Shown one piece after another: positions 31,878-42,585 of a DNA stretch of 64,000 bases. Under the pieces are notes generated by a model. That model was given only the letters and a program-made list of their open reading frames with translations. It searched no databases and had not been told where the DNA came from. Every line of letters begins with the position of its first letter. Positions within the stretch are counted from its first letter, which is position 1. Source of the DNA: Homarus americanus (lineage: Eukaryota; Arthropoda; Malacostraca; Decapoda; Nephropidae); assembly GCF_018991925.1 (NCBI RefSeq), contig NW_024732238.1, positions 7,892,642 through 7,956,641 on the forward strand. Reading direction: 5' to 3'. The position numbers were made by a program, and so were the translations under genes.

Positions 31878-33753
31878 TATACTGCCAGATCTGGGGTCAC
31901 TAAATCTAAGGGGATAACTTAACTCTAATCTTAATTCCTAAGGGTCGCTGCCACCAGACCCCCTCTGGACAGCATGTAGCTCGTTAGGTAGCGGGCAGAG
32001 TAGACTAGGCATTGGGTTAGGTTTTCCATTGACCAGATCGATAAGGGTAAAGAAGGGTGAAACCATAACATGTCTTAATTGATTTATTCCTTATAAAACA
32101 TACTGGTAAAATCATATACATGAATTGGCCTTCCTCAGAAGAACAACGGAAATGTGGTTACCCAGATGGGCCCCAGACTCTTACATTGATGGCGTGTCAT
32201 CCACCTACTTATTGCATAACAATCTGTGACCACCGTACCTCGGTCGTTCCTTCTTACAATATCCCTTAACACATCAGACTGCTCCACCTGTGTGGAATAT
32301 AGCACCGTCGGTTATCATACATAGTAGCACCATCTCAACACACCTGTTACACTCCATACCTGCAAGTATGTGACTCCTTGTGACTTTTAGGTATACACAA
32401 CGGGCACCTCGTTCTCACACCGCCCTCGGTGGGTAAAGACGAGGGCTTCACCTAGAGACATACCAGCACTATTTCTACGCCTGGTATTATAGGTCGCTCC
32501 AAGTAACGACCGCAGTTTCTCACGGTCTCCTTAGTTGTGACTATTCATTTGGAGTGGTGCGCTGGAAATCCACAGGTTCACAGTGGACTGGCATAGCGGG
32601 GAGTCGTCCCCACCTGTTGTGACGCTCAAAGGGACAATGGCGGCCGGGCGGCAAGGTACTCCGACCACATGGCACCTGAGGTGACGGCAGAATGGAGAAG
32701 ACTCAGCAATAATGCCTGACGGGCGGTTATCCCACCCCTTAACACATTCCTATCACACTTATATATCCGGCAAAGCTTTAAACTGTAGTAACTTCTATTT
32801 ATCAACCTTAATTATAGGGCGGGATATAGCCCGCTAGGACACTGACCTGAGGTGACGGCAGAACGGAGAAGACTGAGGCCAGTGCCCCGCCGCTCCTCAT
32901 CACATAGACCTACAGTTTCCAATCCTCAATTTACACTTTTGTTTCTTATGGTTTTCACCTGAACACTTTTCGGTATATTGTCACTCATGTCTTATAAACA
33001 CATATTTTAATCCTAAATTACACACTAAGGTAAGGTCTTGGTTTGCTAGTGCTTGGGTAAATGCCTGGGATTATAATATCAACGTGGCATCTGAGGTGGG
33101 TACATGACGCGCCTTGAAACAAAGGCCGAATGATCATGGCGGGGGTGTATCAACTTCACTTAAAACTGTAATGAGGGATCCTCCTCTCACACATTGCACT
33201 ATTTGAACACAGACATAAGATTCTCTGATCACTGTACCTGTCGTGGGTATATGTCACGTGAGGCTACGAGGTGTATTAAATTCATACCGACGCATACACG
33301 ATATTTCCTTTCAAGTATAGTTTCTAGATCACTGTCAACACCTCACATAGTTCTGATACATTTATCCTTTTTCCAGATCATTGTTCTCATGTATTTTCAT
33401 ATGATATCTGTTGGAGTTATGTTCACTACACGCTCACAGACGTAAATAGTAAGACCTTCAAACCCTGATCCACACTTAGTCTTACAGTACACTAGTCCGG
33501 CTCAACTGGACTTTAACATTCATCTTATGCCTACCCTGAGTGATCCTTAATGCTATGAATACATACACTTGATATGATATAACTATACCTGGGTACAATA
33601 CAACACATGGTCTAGGAACCTTGAGTACGTGAGTTGTCCTTTCTCAATGTTTCCCGTTTTCTGAGGCTCTACAAGCGCGGTGCATTTGAATGTTATGTAG
33701 CGTAATATGAATTAAATGGGATTTTTAGGGATGACAATGATGTGCGCAGTACA
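31878..33753 (-). mobile_element. Solo LTR inserted in Gypsy-3 RT (repeat family copy B)
   Basis: Gypsy-3 RT reads ...GFKS up to 33754 and resumes at 31873 with the next residues, and ACTT is duplicated at 31874-31877 and 33754-33757. The insert starts TATACTGCC and ends GGCAGTACA-like CGCAGTACA on the plus strand, giving short imperfect inverted ends (T-G/A-TACTGC). The size (1,876 bases), 4-bp duplication and absence of coding sequence fit a solo LTR. The part from 32333 to the end is shared with 1388-2756; the last ~590 bases with 34056-34643. Orientation is inferred from the TG end on the minus strand. Confidence 0.65.
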
Positions 33754-34050
33754 ACTTTTAAAACCATAAGGCAACCTTTTGAACTTATACAATCCTTTAT
33801 GAGTGTTGATAGTAAGGTACTCTTGACTTTCAGCATCAACAGAGACCTGAGCATATGCTTGGGACAAGTCTAACTTAGTGAAAATGGTTCCACCTGTTAG
33901 TGCAGCAAACAAATCTTGAGATGTGGGTAAGGGATATTGCTCATCCTCAACAGCTTGATTTATGGTGACTTTATAATCAACACATGGGCGGCCTTGGCGC
34001 CAACCCGACAAGGACCTAGCGTCGTGTTTTCTTGGCGTGGGTATACCCAC
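33754..34050 (-). pseudogene. pol: Gypsy-3 RT, N-terminal blocks
   Basis: CVDYKVTINQ, EDEQYPLPTSQDLFAAL, FTKLDLSQAYAQV (motif A, Asp present) and FKRLPYGFKS are in the standard order. Upstream of CVDYK the reading does not match the family, so the element is truncated or scrambled at about 34000. Downstream it is cut by the solo LTR. Confidence 0.85.
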
Positions 34051-34055
34051 TTCAC

Positions 34056-34643
34056 TCTGTATTTAGGGATCCTCCCCCTCACACGTTGTATTCGTTGAAC
34101 ACATTCATAAGATTTTCTGAACATTGCATTGTTCGTGGTTTTTCGTTATACGGGGTAACGAGGGGTACTGAGCTTACACTGAGGTATACAAGATATTCTC
34201 TTTGAAGCATAGTTTCTGGATCACTTCCAAAGCTTCACATTTCTGTGATACAGTTATCCTTTTTCCAGATCATTGTTCTCATATATTTTCATCTGATATT
34301 TGCGGTAGCTATGTTTACTAATCATTCACAGACGTAAATATTATGACCTTCAGACACGGTCTACACATGGTTACACTTATCCCTTATAGCACACTAGTCC
34401 GTATCAATCCTGTAGATACCTTGAGTTCTCCTTAATGCTATCAGTACATACTCTTAATATTGTATGCCCATACATTGGTACAATTCGTATAGAACGGGAA
34501 ACTTTGGTAAGGTGAGTTATCCCTTATCAAAGTTTCTCGTTTCTACCGTTTTCTGTGACTCAACAAGCGCGGTGGATTTGAATATTATGTAACGTAATAT
34601 GAATGAAAGAGATATTAAGGATGACAATGATGTGCGCAGTACA
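34056..34643. repeat. Dispersed LTR-like repeat, copy C (partial)
   Basis: Aligns to about 2222-2756 and 33170-33753, more diverged than copies A and B are from each other, and ends with the same GATGTGCGCAGTACA. Confidence 0.65.
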
Positions 34644-35558
34644 CTTGGGCCTGCCATCCTCGATTTCGAGGGGTTTCCATTATAATATGTATTGTACTGT
34701 ATAAGAATTAGAGAACAAAATATGGTAATGAAGGAAAACCAAAATCACATACAGTATTGTAGTTATGATTAAACTGCTGATCTCTGACAGGCGTTGATTG
34801 GTATGGGTGGCCCACCCATACCGGATGTAGTGCACAAAATTGCCCACTGGGGTGACTGGGAAAGTTTTTATGATCAGTCAATGCTATGGAGGGTAAATTT
34901 TATGAATTGTTAAATTCACTGGTAAATAGGTTGGTGTTAAACAGCTGTATTTAGGTATAGGGTAGAGTGCAAATGAAAGCAACAACTACATCTGGCTGTG
35001 TTTAACCATACCAGGTAGATCAAAATGGTTAGGTCCAAGTAGAATTATTCCCTGCTAAGTATACTACATCCGATTCTCTGTTGTTTGGGCATCAAAATAA
35101 TCTAACTTCAGTAGCACTTGGAAACTCATAGCTATCCCCAAAGACGATAAGGATATGCCACTCATACTGACAGACTCGACACTCACTTACTTGACAAGTT
35201 TTACTAACAATAAGGACAGTTGAAGCTCTCAACATCACTCACAATGGATCTTGAATGTTCCAACTGTAATCAGACATATCTAAGTTGCCTCTACATATGC
35301 AACCACAGTTGCAATTTCAAATGTTGTGTCATTACTAAGGAATAACGAAGTTTCGGGTGCACTCTAAGATTGAGTGACATGATCGGAGGACTCAGGCGTC
35401 CTGAAGTGATGAGAAAACGAACTCCTCAGTTGGGGGACTCAAATAAAGAAAGCATAACTACATGTTTTGTGGACTATTGAGCGTAATATGAATCGTCTGA
35501 TTTTACGTTAACTGACGTGTACGACCGTGGTCATTACAACTGAACCTTCAGTTTCCCT
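34644..35558. other. No gene recognised
   Basis: 915 AT-rich bases without a recognisable protein remnant or tandem repeat. CATCCTCGATTTCGAGG near 34657 makes a short hairpin. Confidence 0.5.
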
Positions 35559-37384
35559 TGTGGGGTACGAGTTATTTGGTTCACACTCAGAATGGGATGG
35601 AGAAAGGAAACTCACAATGTGCTCTCTGTATACATGTTGTATTGGATGTACAATGCAGCTTGGTGCTGGGAAGGTAGCATGGTTACAAGCGTTGAGTAGA
35701 GAGAGCTGGTTGGTGAGGGTGCTCAGAGGAGGACCAGCTTGTGGGTCGCCATGCTCGCCGGCAGGAGCAAGGGCCGCCTGGCAGGAGGTGGAGGTGGTGT
35801 TGCTTGCTGGTTGGTGTAGGTAGAAAGAGAGAGGTAGGTGATGATGATGATGATGATAATGGAGATAAAATGGCAATGGCTTGCCATGGGAAGGGAGAGA
35901 AGATGTAAGGTAGAAGGAAAGTTATGAAACGGGAAGTAAAGTAGTACAGAAAAAGAGCAGGTGGGCTATCCACCTAGCAGAGACGATTTGATTGGCTGTG
36001 GTGAAGGCCGCACTAAGAGGTCGCCTGAGCTCAAGGGAACAGAGGGGGAGGAGGCTAAGCTAGCTAGCAAGAGGTTGTTTGTTATTGTGTTAGTTGGAGA
36101 GGTCTACTAGGTCCTTGTGTAACTAGTAGAAAACTCTCATCTTTTATCTTATTGGCGTCAAGGAGTTATTTATGCTGTGGTGTATAATTGTGTAAGTTGG
36201 AGAGGTCTGCTAGGTCCTTGTGTAACTAGTAGAATACTCTCATCTTTTGTGTACTGTTTAGTGTACAATAGTTCTGGCTCTTGTGGGTTATGGAGAAGGC
36301 TTTTTGGCCACCAGCTGTGTGATCTTCTGGTGTCCTCTGTTTTTAGTCGATGGTATAATTCGTCTTCCATTACTTCTAGTGTGTACCATACTGCCCGTGC
36401 TTGGCTGTATGTTCTTATGTTCAGTGGTAAAATATTGTATTTTTCGTGAAGCTCTTTAATTTTGGTTGTGTATGGGGGACGTTGTTTGGAGGCTCTGCGG
36501 ATGGCTTTGTTCTGTGTTGCCTGAAGTTTTAATTGGTTGGTAAGGCTGATCGTGTTTTATGGTATTGGCGGGTATTCAAGATGGGGGGCATACAAGTGCT
36601 TTAAATAGGTGTAGTTGTATTGTCTCTTCCATTTTGCCGAATCTTCTTAATTTGGTAAGCTGTATTTGGGCAGTCTATTGCTCTCTGTTATGTGTTTATT
36701 TATTCCGGTTCTTGTTATTGTTAGCCTCAGTATTTTTCCTTCGTTTGAGTATTGTATTTCTCCGTTGTTTACTGTGAGTGGTGCTGGGTTTATCCTTGAA
36801 ATGTGTATGATTTTTAGTTTCTGTGTATTAGTTTGTATTTTCCATTTCTTCTCGTAATTATTTATTTGTATTATGGCGCGAGCTGTTTTTAATGCCACCA
36901 TCTGTTTGGCCTTGCCTGGATGGCGGATGATCTGGGTGACATCATCAGCATATGGGCCTTTGTGATTGCCTATTATAATGTGTGCTTCTCTATTGTCCAG
37001 GAAATTACACAGTAGAGAAGTGAAGTTGTTATATTTAAGTCCCAAGTGCCAAACCTTATCGAACGCTTTTGCCACGTCCCTTAAAACTATGTTGCACTGT
37101 TCTTTATTATGCATTGCGTTTGCAATACTTTCGTATATAAGGGCTATGGCTGTGTTTGTTCCTCTGTGTTTCCTGAATCCGTGTTGTCTAGGGTTGTATT
37201 TGTATTCCAGTTCCAGGTGTGTTCTTAATCGTTGGTTGATTATTTTTTCCAAAGTTTTTCCCGGTGTTTCTAAGAGAGATTGGTCTGTAGTTTTCTACTG
37301 TTGTGGGGGCTTTTCCCGGTTTTGGTATCAGTCTAATAATTGCTATCTTGAATTTCTTTGGATAGTAGCCTGAAGCTATGGATG
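35559..37384 (-). mobile_element. Second copy of the LTR-tailed LINE unit, 5'-truncated
   Basis: On the minus strand it ends CGTACCCCACA like the unit at 13257-19019 and carries the same LTR-like tail (35559-36000), then the LINE ORF2 in reverse. Its 5' end is cut inside the RT at about 37384, next to the CsRn1-like 3' LTR. The untranslated part differs from the first copy between about 36000 and 36160, and holds a ~105-base direct repeat (GTTGGAGAGGTCT at 36092 and 36198). Confidence 0.78.
36170..37384 (-). pseudogene. LINE ORF2 fragment (RT) of the second unit
   Basis: The RT starts mid-domain (ASGYYPKKF region, LIPKPGK), shifts frame near 37265, and continues in 36647-37252 with YNPRQHGFRKHRG, DVAKAFDKVWH and YADDVTQII. 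Part between motifs A and C, including the GVPQGS block, is deleted: HKGPYADDVTQ joins directly. The C-terminal end (HSWWPKSLL) is at 36170-36370. By comparison with the first copy most other residues agree, so this is the same family. Confidence 0.85.
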
Positions 37385-38045
37385 TGTAGGGTTTCGTGAT
37401 ATTATGTTGTCTAGCACTCAGGATGGATGGAAACTCTAAGGTGGTTTTCTTATATAATATAAGTTATATGGTAGACAGTCTGGTGCTGGAGGTGCCGTGT
37501 GGTGAGGAGCTGCTCAGTAGACACGTTCGGTGAGTAGCGTGTTGAAGGAGGTAGATGTGCAGGAGCTTCGTTAGAGAAGATGTTGCCTGTTGCTGGCCTC
37601 CACGTTGAATGAGAACGGGACAGCAAGGAGCTTGGAGGAGGTGTTGCGTGTTCAGGAACCGAGAGCAGAATAAGAGAGCTGGTTGGTGAGGACGCCCAGA
37701 GAAGGACAGCTGGTGGGTCGCCATGCTCGCCGGCGGGAGTGAGGACCACCAGGCAGGCGGAGGAGAAGCGAGGGCCGCCAGGCAGCGGTGGAGGAGGAGG
37801 TGTTGGGTGTTCAAGAAGAGAGGCCAGAATGAATCTCAATGGAGAGACAGAGCTTATATACCCAGCAGCCGTGAGTCATCCGTGAGTCAACCTGGGAAAC
37901 CCCGGGAAGTAGCCGGTCTTTTGACTCAGTTGCTAGGATACTGTGGCATCTGGTGACGCCCCCCCTTGGGCTGCTAGTTTCGTTGCTAGGGAAGACGTAG
38001 CAGGTGGCATGCAGCTACGCAGTTGTAGGGGAGACGTCCACTACA
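37385..38045 (-). repeat. 3' LTR of the CsRn1-like element
   Basis: 661 bases, TGTAGTGGACGTC... on the minus strand, ending ...CGAAACCCTACA. A TATATAAGC box lies about 190 bases in. It is similar along its length to 43398-44030, with many substitutions and small indels. Confidence 0.85.
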
Positions 38046-38063
38046 ATACTCCCCCTTCCCTCC
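38046..38063 (-). other. Polypurine tract
   Basis: GGAGGGAAGGGGGAGTAT on the minus strand, directly before the 3' LTR. This is the primer for plus-strand DNA synthesis. Confidence 0.8.
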
Positions 38064-38209
38064 AGGCGGTGTAGGAGACTTGTTGTCTGTAGAGTTGCTT
38101 AGCACATGTGAGGCAGAACGGGCGGTGCATGCCTCATGTGAGACAACGGCGATGGCGTGGATGAGCCGGTCGCTGGATACAACTGCCAATATACACACTA
38201 TCTGTGGGA

Positions 38210-38850
38210 GGAGAGAGGGAGGAAAAGGGTGTGTGGATGCGATGAATGTTGTGCTTCCCTTACAGCAGGTACTGAGTCGTCAGATGCGCCTGCTGGGGTG
38301 TGTGGGCCTGGGTCAGGAGCAGGGGCTGCGTCAGCAGAAGCGGATTAGGGCTCGTGACAGCAGCTGGGTCCACGACAGCAGCAGGGTGCAGGACATTAGC
38401 AGGGAGTACCTGAGGGAGAAAAGAGGGTGTGTGGAGGCGATGAATGTTGTGTGTTTCCCTCACGACAGGTACAGGGTCGTCAGATGCGCCTGCTGGGGTG
38501 TGTGTGGGCCTGGGTCAGGAGCAGGGGCTGCGTCAGCAGAAGCGGATTAGGGCTCGTGACAGCAGCTGGGTCCACTACAGCAGCAGGGTGCAAGACATTA
38601 GCAGGGAGTACCTGAGGGAGAAAAGAGGGGGTGTGGAGGCGATGGATGTTGCGTGCTTCCCTCACGGCAGGTACTGAGTCGTCAGATGCGCCTGCTGGGG
38701 TGTGTGGGCCTGGGTCAGGAGCAGGGGCTGCGTCAGCAGAAGCGGATAAGGGCTCGTGACAGCAGCTGGGTCCACGACAGCAGCAGGGTGCAGGACATTA
38801 GCAGGGAGTACCTGAGGGAGAAAAGAGGGGTGTGTGGGTCCGCACTCAGG
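38210..38850. repeat. Tandem repeat, ~200-base unit, about 3 copies
   Basis: GTCGTCAGATGCGCCTGC recurs at 38276, 38476 and 38678, a period of 200 to 202 bases. Neighbouring units differ at only a few bases. The array lies in the non-coding 3' region of the CsRn1-like element. Its period is not a multiple of three, so the open frames across it are not conserved coding sequence. Confidence 0.9.
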
Positions 38851-38984
38851 AACAGAGGCTACGTCAGGGGCGGCAGGGGTTACTGCTGGGCCGGGGTCGG
38901 CGTCTGAGGAAAGAGGGGTGTGCTGGGGTCGGTGGGATGTGGTGCTTGGGGCAGGAAGAGGAGCTGGTGTCTGCTTAGAGTAGT

Positions 38985-39130
38985 AGAGCTGCTTCTGTGT
39001 GGATAAGCCAGTCTTCTATGCTGCTTGAAGACTGGGAGCGTGATCAGTTTCTCCTCCATCCTGTGTGAGTGCGAATCTCCGGGGGTCACCATTTGTAGGT
39101 GGCAGGGGGAGACGCCACTAAAATATTCTC
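38985..39130 (-). pseudogene. Vestigial LTR with primer site and second gag start
   Basis: On the minus strand a purine tract (GGGGAGAATAT) is followed by about 28 bases that look like both ends of the LTR joined (TTTTAGTGGCGTCTCC...CCACCTACA, plus 39094-39121). Then come ATGGTGACCCCCGGAGA and the gag start (MVTPGDSHSHRMEEKL), as in the main gag. This is what remains if a middle LTR between two head-to-tail units lost nearly all of its interior. The gag frame degrades after ~30 codons. Confidence 0.6.
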
Positions 39131-40640
39131 CCCGGCGCGGCGTGGGAGGCTGATGCTGTCCGCCAGGCCCCTGCCACACAACACATACTGCAGGTGCACG
39201 TGACGCATCAAGCCGGTTACGCAGGTCAACAACTCGCTCAGTGACACAAAAACCTGTGGGAGAATTACATAGGAGGAGAAAGAGGGTCGGATTAGAGGAG
39301 GTTGCAAGGCCAATGGTTGTTGTGCTCCTGCTGCGGCAGGGGCTGCGTCAAGAAGAGGTCCATGTACGAGCAGGTTTCTAAGGATAGATGCAGGTTCTAT
39401 AACAGGAGGGGAGGCCATGACAGGAGCAGGAAGCCCTATGACAGGAGGGAGGTCTATTACAGGTTCAGGGTTCTATGACACGAGGGTCTATGAGCAGGAG
39501 CAGGTTCTAAGCAGGAAACAGGTGCAAGAAGGAGGGCAGGCAAAAAGAGGGCGCTCCAGGAAATGTCGTGGGTGTGGTGTTGCTGCCGGTGGTAACTGGC
39601 GGTAGACTGCGCAGGCGGAAGTTTGTTGATGGTGCTAAGGGCGAAGGCCCGACGGGTAAGATGGCCGGTTGACTGGTCGCGCGACGCAAAAGGGCGTTCG
39701 CTATTCCGGATAATTGGTCAGGAACTTTGCTGCTGAACGGGTAACCACCCGGCAGGCGGGTCCATCGCAGGGGCGCGGTGGGCCGGCTGCTGCGGTGATC
39801 ATCATGCCCGACGAAAACATGCTACCGGCTGTGAGGCAGGAGGATGTGTTCAGGTGCCGAGGAGGCTGGCGCGCGACAGTAGCTCGAGAATGCAGAACCG
39901 CTGTCGAAGCTGGAGTAAGTCGTGACGGTGGCTGGAGTGGTTTGCTGGGGATCAGCAGGAAGTGAGAAACTCGGCAGCCGAAGGCCGCTTCGCCCAGTGT
40001 CAGATCTGCTGGGCTACAGTCCGTTATCCCTGTGACGCAAGACGCCGAGGAGCGCTGGCGAAGCGACGTCCAGCTGTATGGGTCGCGGCTGTGCCTTGAG
40101 TGCGCCCCCTTCAGGCCACGGTGAAAACGGTTTCCACCATGCTGCTGGCTTGAGGGTGGTATGTTGCAGGCGCGTTCAGACGCCGAGGAACCGGTAGGAG
40201 GTGCCGCCAGATGTAGACTCAAAACTGGTACCCTCAGTCAGTGATTACGGTTGCGAAGCCAAACGGAAAACCGAATCGGGATACGAAGGTGCGATAGTAG
40301 TCTCTGCTGTGGCACGGCATGGAATTAAGCCTTGGTCCACCTGGTGAAACGGTCGATGCAGGTGAAGATGGTAAAAGCAATGTGATGATGCAGAAGAGGT
40401 CCCACGATGTCGAGGTACCACGGAAAACGTCTCGGGGAATAGGGGAAGGCCAGGAGGGGCCTCAGAGCAGACGGCGGCTTGGAGGACTGGCGCAGGTCAG
40501 GCACCGGGGCAAGTCGCACTTTAGTATCAGACGGATGCTGCCGAATGATGTCGCGTTGCGTGAGGAGGCACTGGGAGGCTTTGCACACCCGTGCATGAGA
40601 CCATGGATGCGGCCGAAAACAGCGCGGGCGGTGGACGGAG
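39131..40640 (-). pseudogene. pol: CsRn1-like pol: integrase and C-terminal tail (broken)
   Basis: 40325-40588 has YLDIVGPLLHHH (first Asp) and TCIDRFTRWTKA of the integrase core. Later pieces in several frames run through 39701-40222, with DGPACRVVTRSAAKF matching the usual C-terminal DGP.RV..R motif. Catalytic regions between them are shifted and hard to read. Stops and frameshifts throughout. Confidence 0.65.
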
Positions 40641-41860
40641 GCATTAACGGTTCAGGGTTGTCCACAGGATACCGCCGCATTCGCTAATTTTATCTTTGTG
40701 CCAGGAACAGGAGCCCCGGAGTGTGAGGCCCGGAGGGGAGCCGTCTTGTATGCCCCAGGGTTCGCTCTCGAGCCGTGGCGAGCTGCCCACAATCAACGGG
40801 TGGAGATGATGGAAGAAATACACGCAAGCGTGACGTCGCTGGAGAATCCCGAGATGTAAGCCGGCGGCGTGACACGAGGTGTATGTGACCGGGAAGCCAA
40901 GCGAAGGCGTGGACGAGGGGCTTAGATCAGTGAAGATGCGTGAACTGACGGGCCTCGAGGAAGTGGCGAAATGCTTGACAGCTGCAGTATAAAACAGGAG
41001 CCCGATCAAAGGCACTGTGGCCCTTGGAGGTGGTTGGAAGCCGTTGCAGGAAGAAAGCACGGGCAAAAGAGAATCTCTGCTGATCTCCTGGTTAAAGACG
41101 GCGCCCACTGCAGTAGAAGAAGGCCTGTTGTGAGAGTGGTCTCATGTTAGGTGTGGGCCAGGAGGGCAGGCGGTAATGTGCTGCTTGATAGTGGTGAATG
41201 CCGTAGTAGTTTCTGTTGAGTCCACAATGAGAGACTTGTGGAGACTTTCTTTGGGCGTCCTTGAGAAGGTCGTAGGGGGTTAGGACGGCAGCAAAGCCGT
41301 CAATGAAGTAGCTGACTAAAACCCAGGAATTTTGAGCTTTCACAAGTTTCAGGTTTAAACTCCCTAATCGCAGTTATGCCTGTAGTAGGGGTTAGGCGCC
41401 ACTGGGCGAGACCCTGTGACCGATGCGAAACTGATGGTCGAGGGTTCCAAAGACGCACTTAGCAGGATGAACTTTCGCGTTGTTGGTTCTGCAGGCGCGG
41501 AGAAGGAGTTGGTGGTGGCGGTGCTCGGCAGGCCGAAGATGCGACGCAGGATGATGTCGCCACGTAGACGACAAAATCGAGGCCCAGCCACGGCGGACCA
41601 CAAAACCCCTGGAAAGTCTGTGCTGCATTGCGTGAAGGCCAAACCCATGAAAGTGTACTGAAGAGTCCAAACGGAGTGGTGATGGCTGTCTTCGGTAGCC
41701 CGTTGTGCTATCAGATCTGGTGAAGCAAGAATGCCCAAGTCGATCTTCGAGAAGATAGTTCCTGCCAAGGAAGTTTGTGGTGAAAAAGTCCCGACATGCG
41801 GAATAGGTACCCGTCAGGTTTGGTGACGAGATTCGCCTAGAGTCGCCACACACCCTCCAC
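40641..41860 (-). pseudogene. pol: CsRn1-like pol: RT and RNase H (broken)
   Basis: 41364-41853 (two frames) holds GTIFSKIDL (motif A), LQYTFMGLAF and FCRLRGDIIL-like remains of the RT. 40644-41108 holds MGAVFNQ and VKHFATS...RIFTDLSP, the RNase H core. Frames change several times, so no product is made. Confidence 0.6.
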
Positions 41861-41970
41861 TCGCCGGGTGCTTCTGAAGTAGGGAACCAAGGCAGAGAGG
41901 CGATGTCCAGGACCCATGATGGGGCGAATGATGCTGTCTTGCGCAGTTTGTTGAATTTTACTGGCTGTGT

Positions 41971-42585
41971 TCAGAGCCAAGTGGGCGCAGGCGGCGAGGC
42001 GGAAAGACTGTGGTGGTCCTTGGTTTCCCGATGTGGAAAATTCCCGATGCAGGTGGAGGGTGGTGACTCCGGGCAGGAAAAGCCCTGAACCCGTTGGAGC
42101 AGGGAGGAGGAACCTGCGCTGAAGCGCAAGACAGGTGATAGTGTCGGCGCAAGACAGGTGATAGCGTCCGTGTGTCTGGCACGAGAACCCTGGATCTTGC
42201 GTGCTGTAGGCTCATGAATGAGGCATAGATGACTTGGTTTGACGCCGAGCTTGTGGAAGGTGAGGAAGTCGAAACCGAGGATGGGTTGAGACACGTCTGC
42301 TATCACGAATAACCAACGCAGAGCCTTGGGCAGACCGAGGTCTAAGGCGAGGGTGCGTACGCCGTAGGAGGCGATGGAGGTACCGTTGGCAGCGAACAGG
42401 TCATACGAGGGTTGCTTTGACTTGTCTCGTAGTGAGGGAGGGATGAGGCTGACAGATGAACCGGTGTCGATGAGGAACGTCTTGCCGGAGGTGCGGTCGG
42501 TGACACGCAGTAATGAGACGCCTGGAGGGACGGAGGCCGAGGCGTCTACCAGCCTCCGGTGTTGCCGTTTCCTGAATAGGTGCAA
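41971..42585 (-). pseudogene. pro: CsRn1-like protease region
   Basis: TFLIDTGSSVSLIPPS carries the aspartic-protease DTGS motif; PILGFDFL is the later strand. The frame overlaps the end of gag by about 40 bases in another frame, consistent with gag-pol frameshifting in the CsRn1 group. It stays open past the protease and is cut before the RT. Confidence 0.8.

Larger units (their letters stand above)
29208..34050 (-). mobile_element. Minus-strand Ty3/Gypsy element (Gypsy-3)
   Basis: Read on the minus strand: RT start (34050 to 33754), a solo LTR insert, then RT, RNase H, integrase, C-terminal tail, a purine tract (AAAGGGAGAAA) and a short 3' LTR. Gag and protease are not seen; upstream of 34050 the sequence turns into another repeat. 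Motif style is close to the K02A2.6-like Gypsy group. It inserted into LINE B. Confidence 0.85.

Noticed and set aside
38210..38850. CRISPR-like or conserved protein repeat
   Set aside because: The units are 200-202 bases without spacers and not a multiple of three, so this is a simple tandem array in a eukaryotic retroelement.
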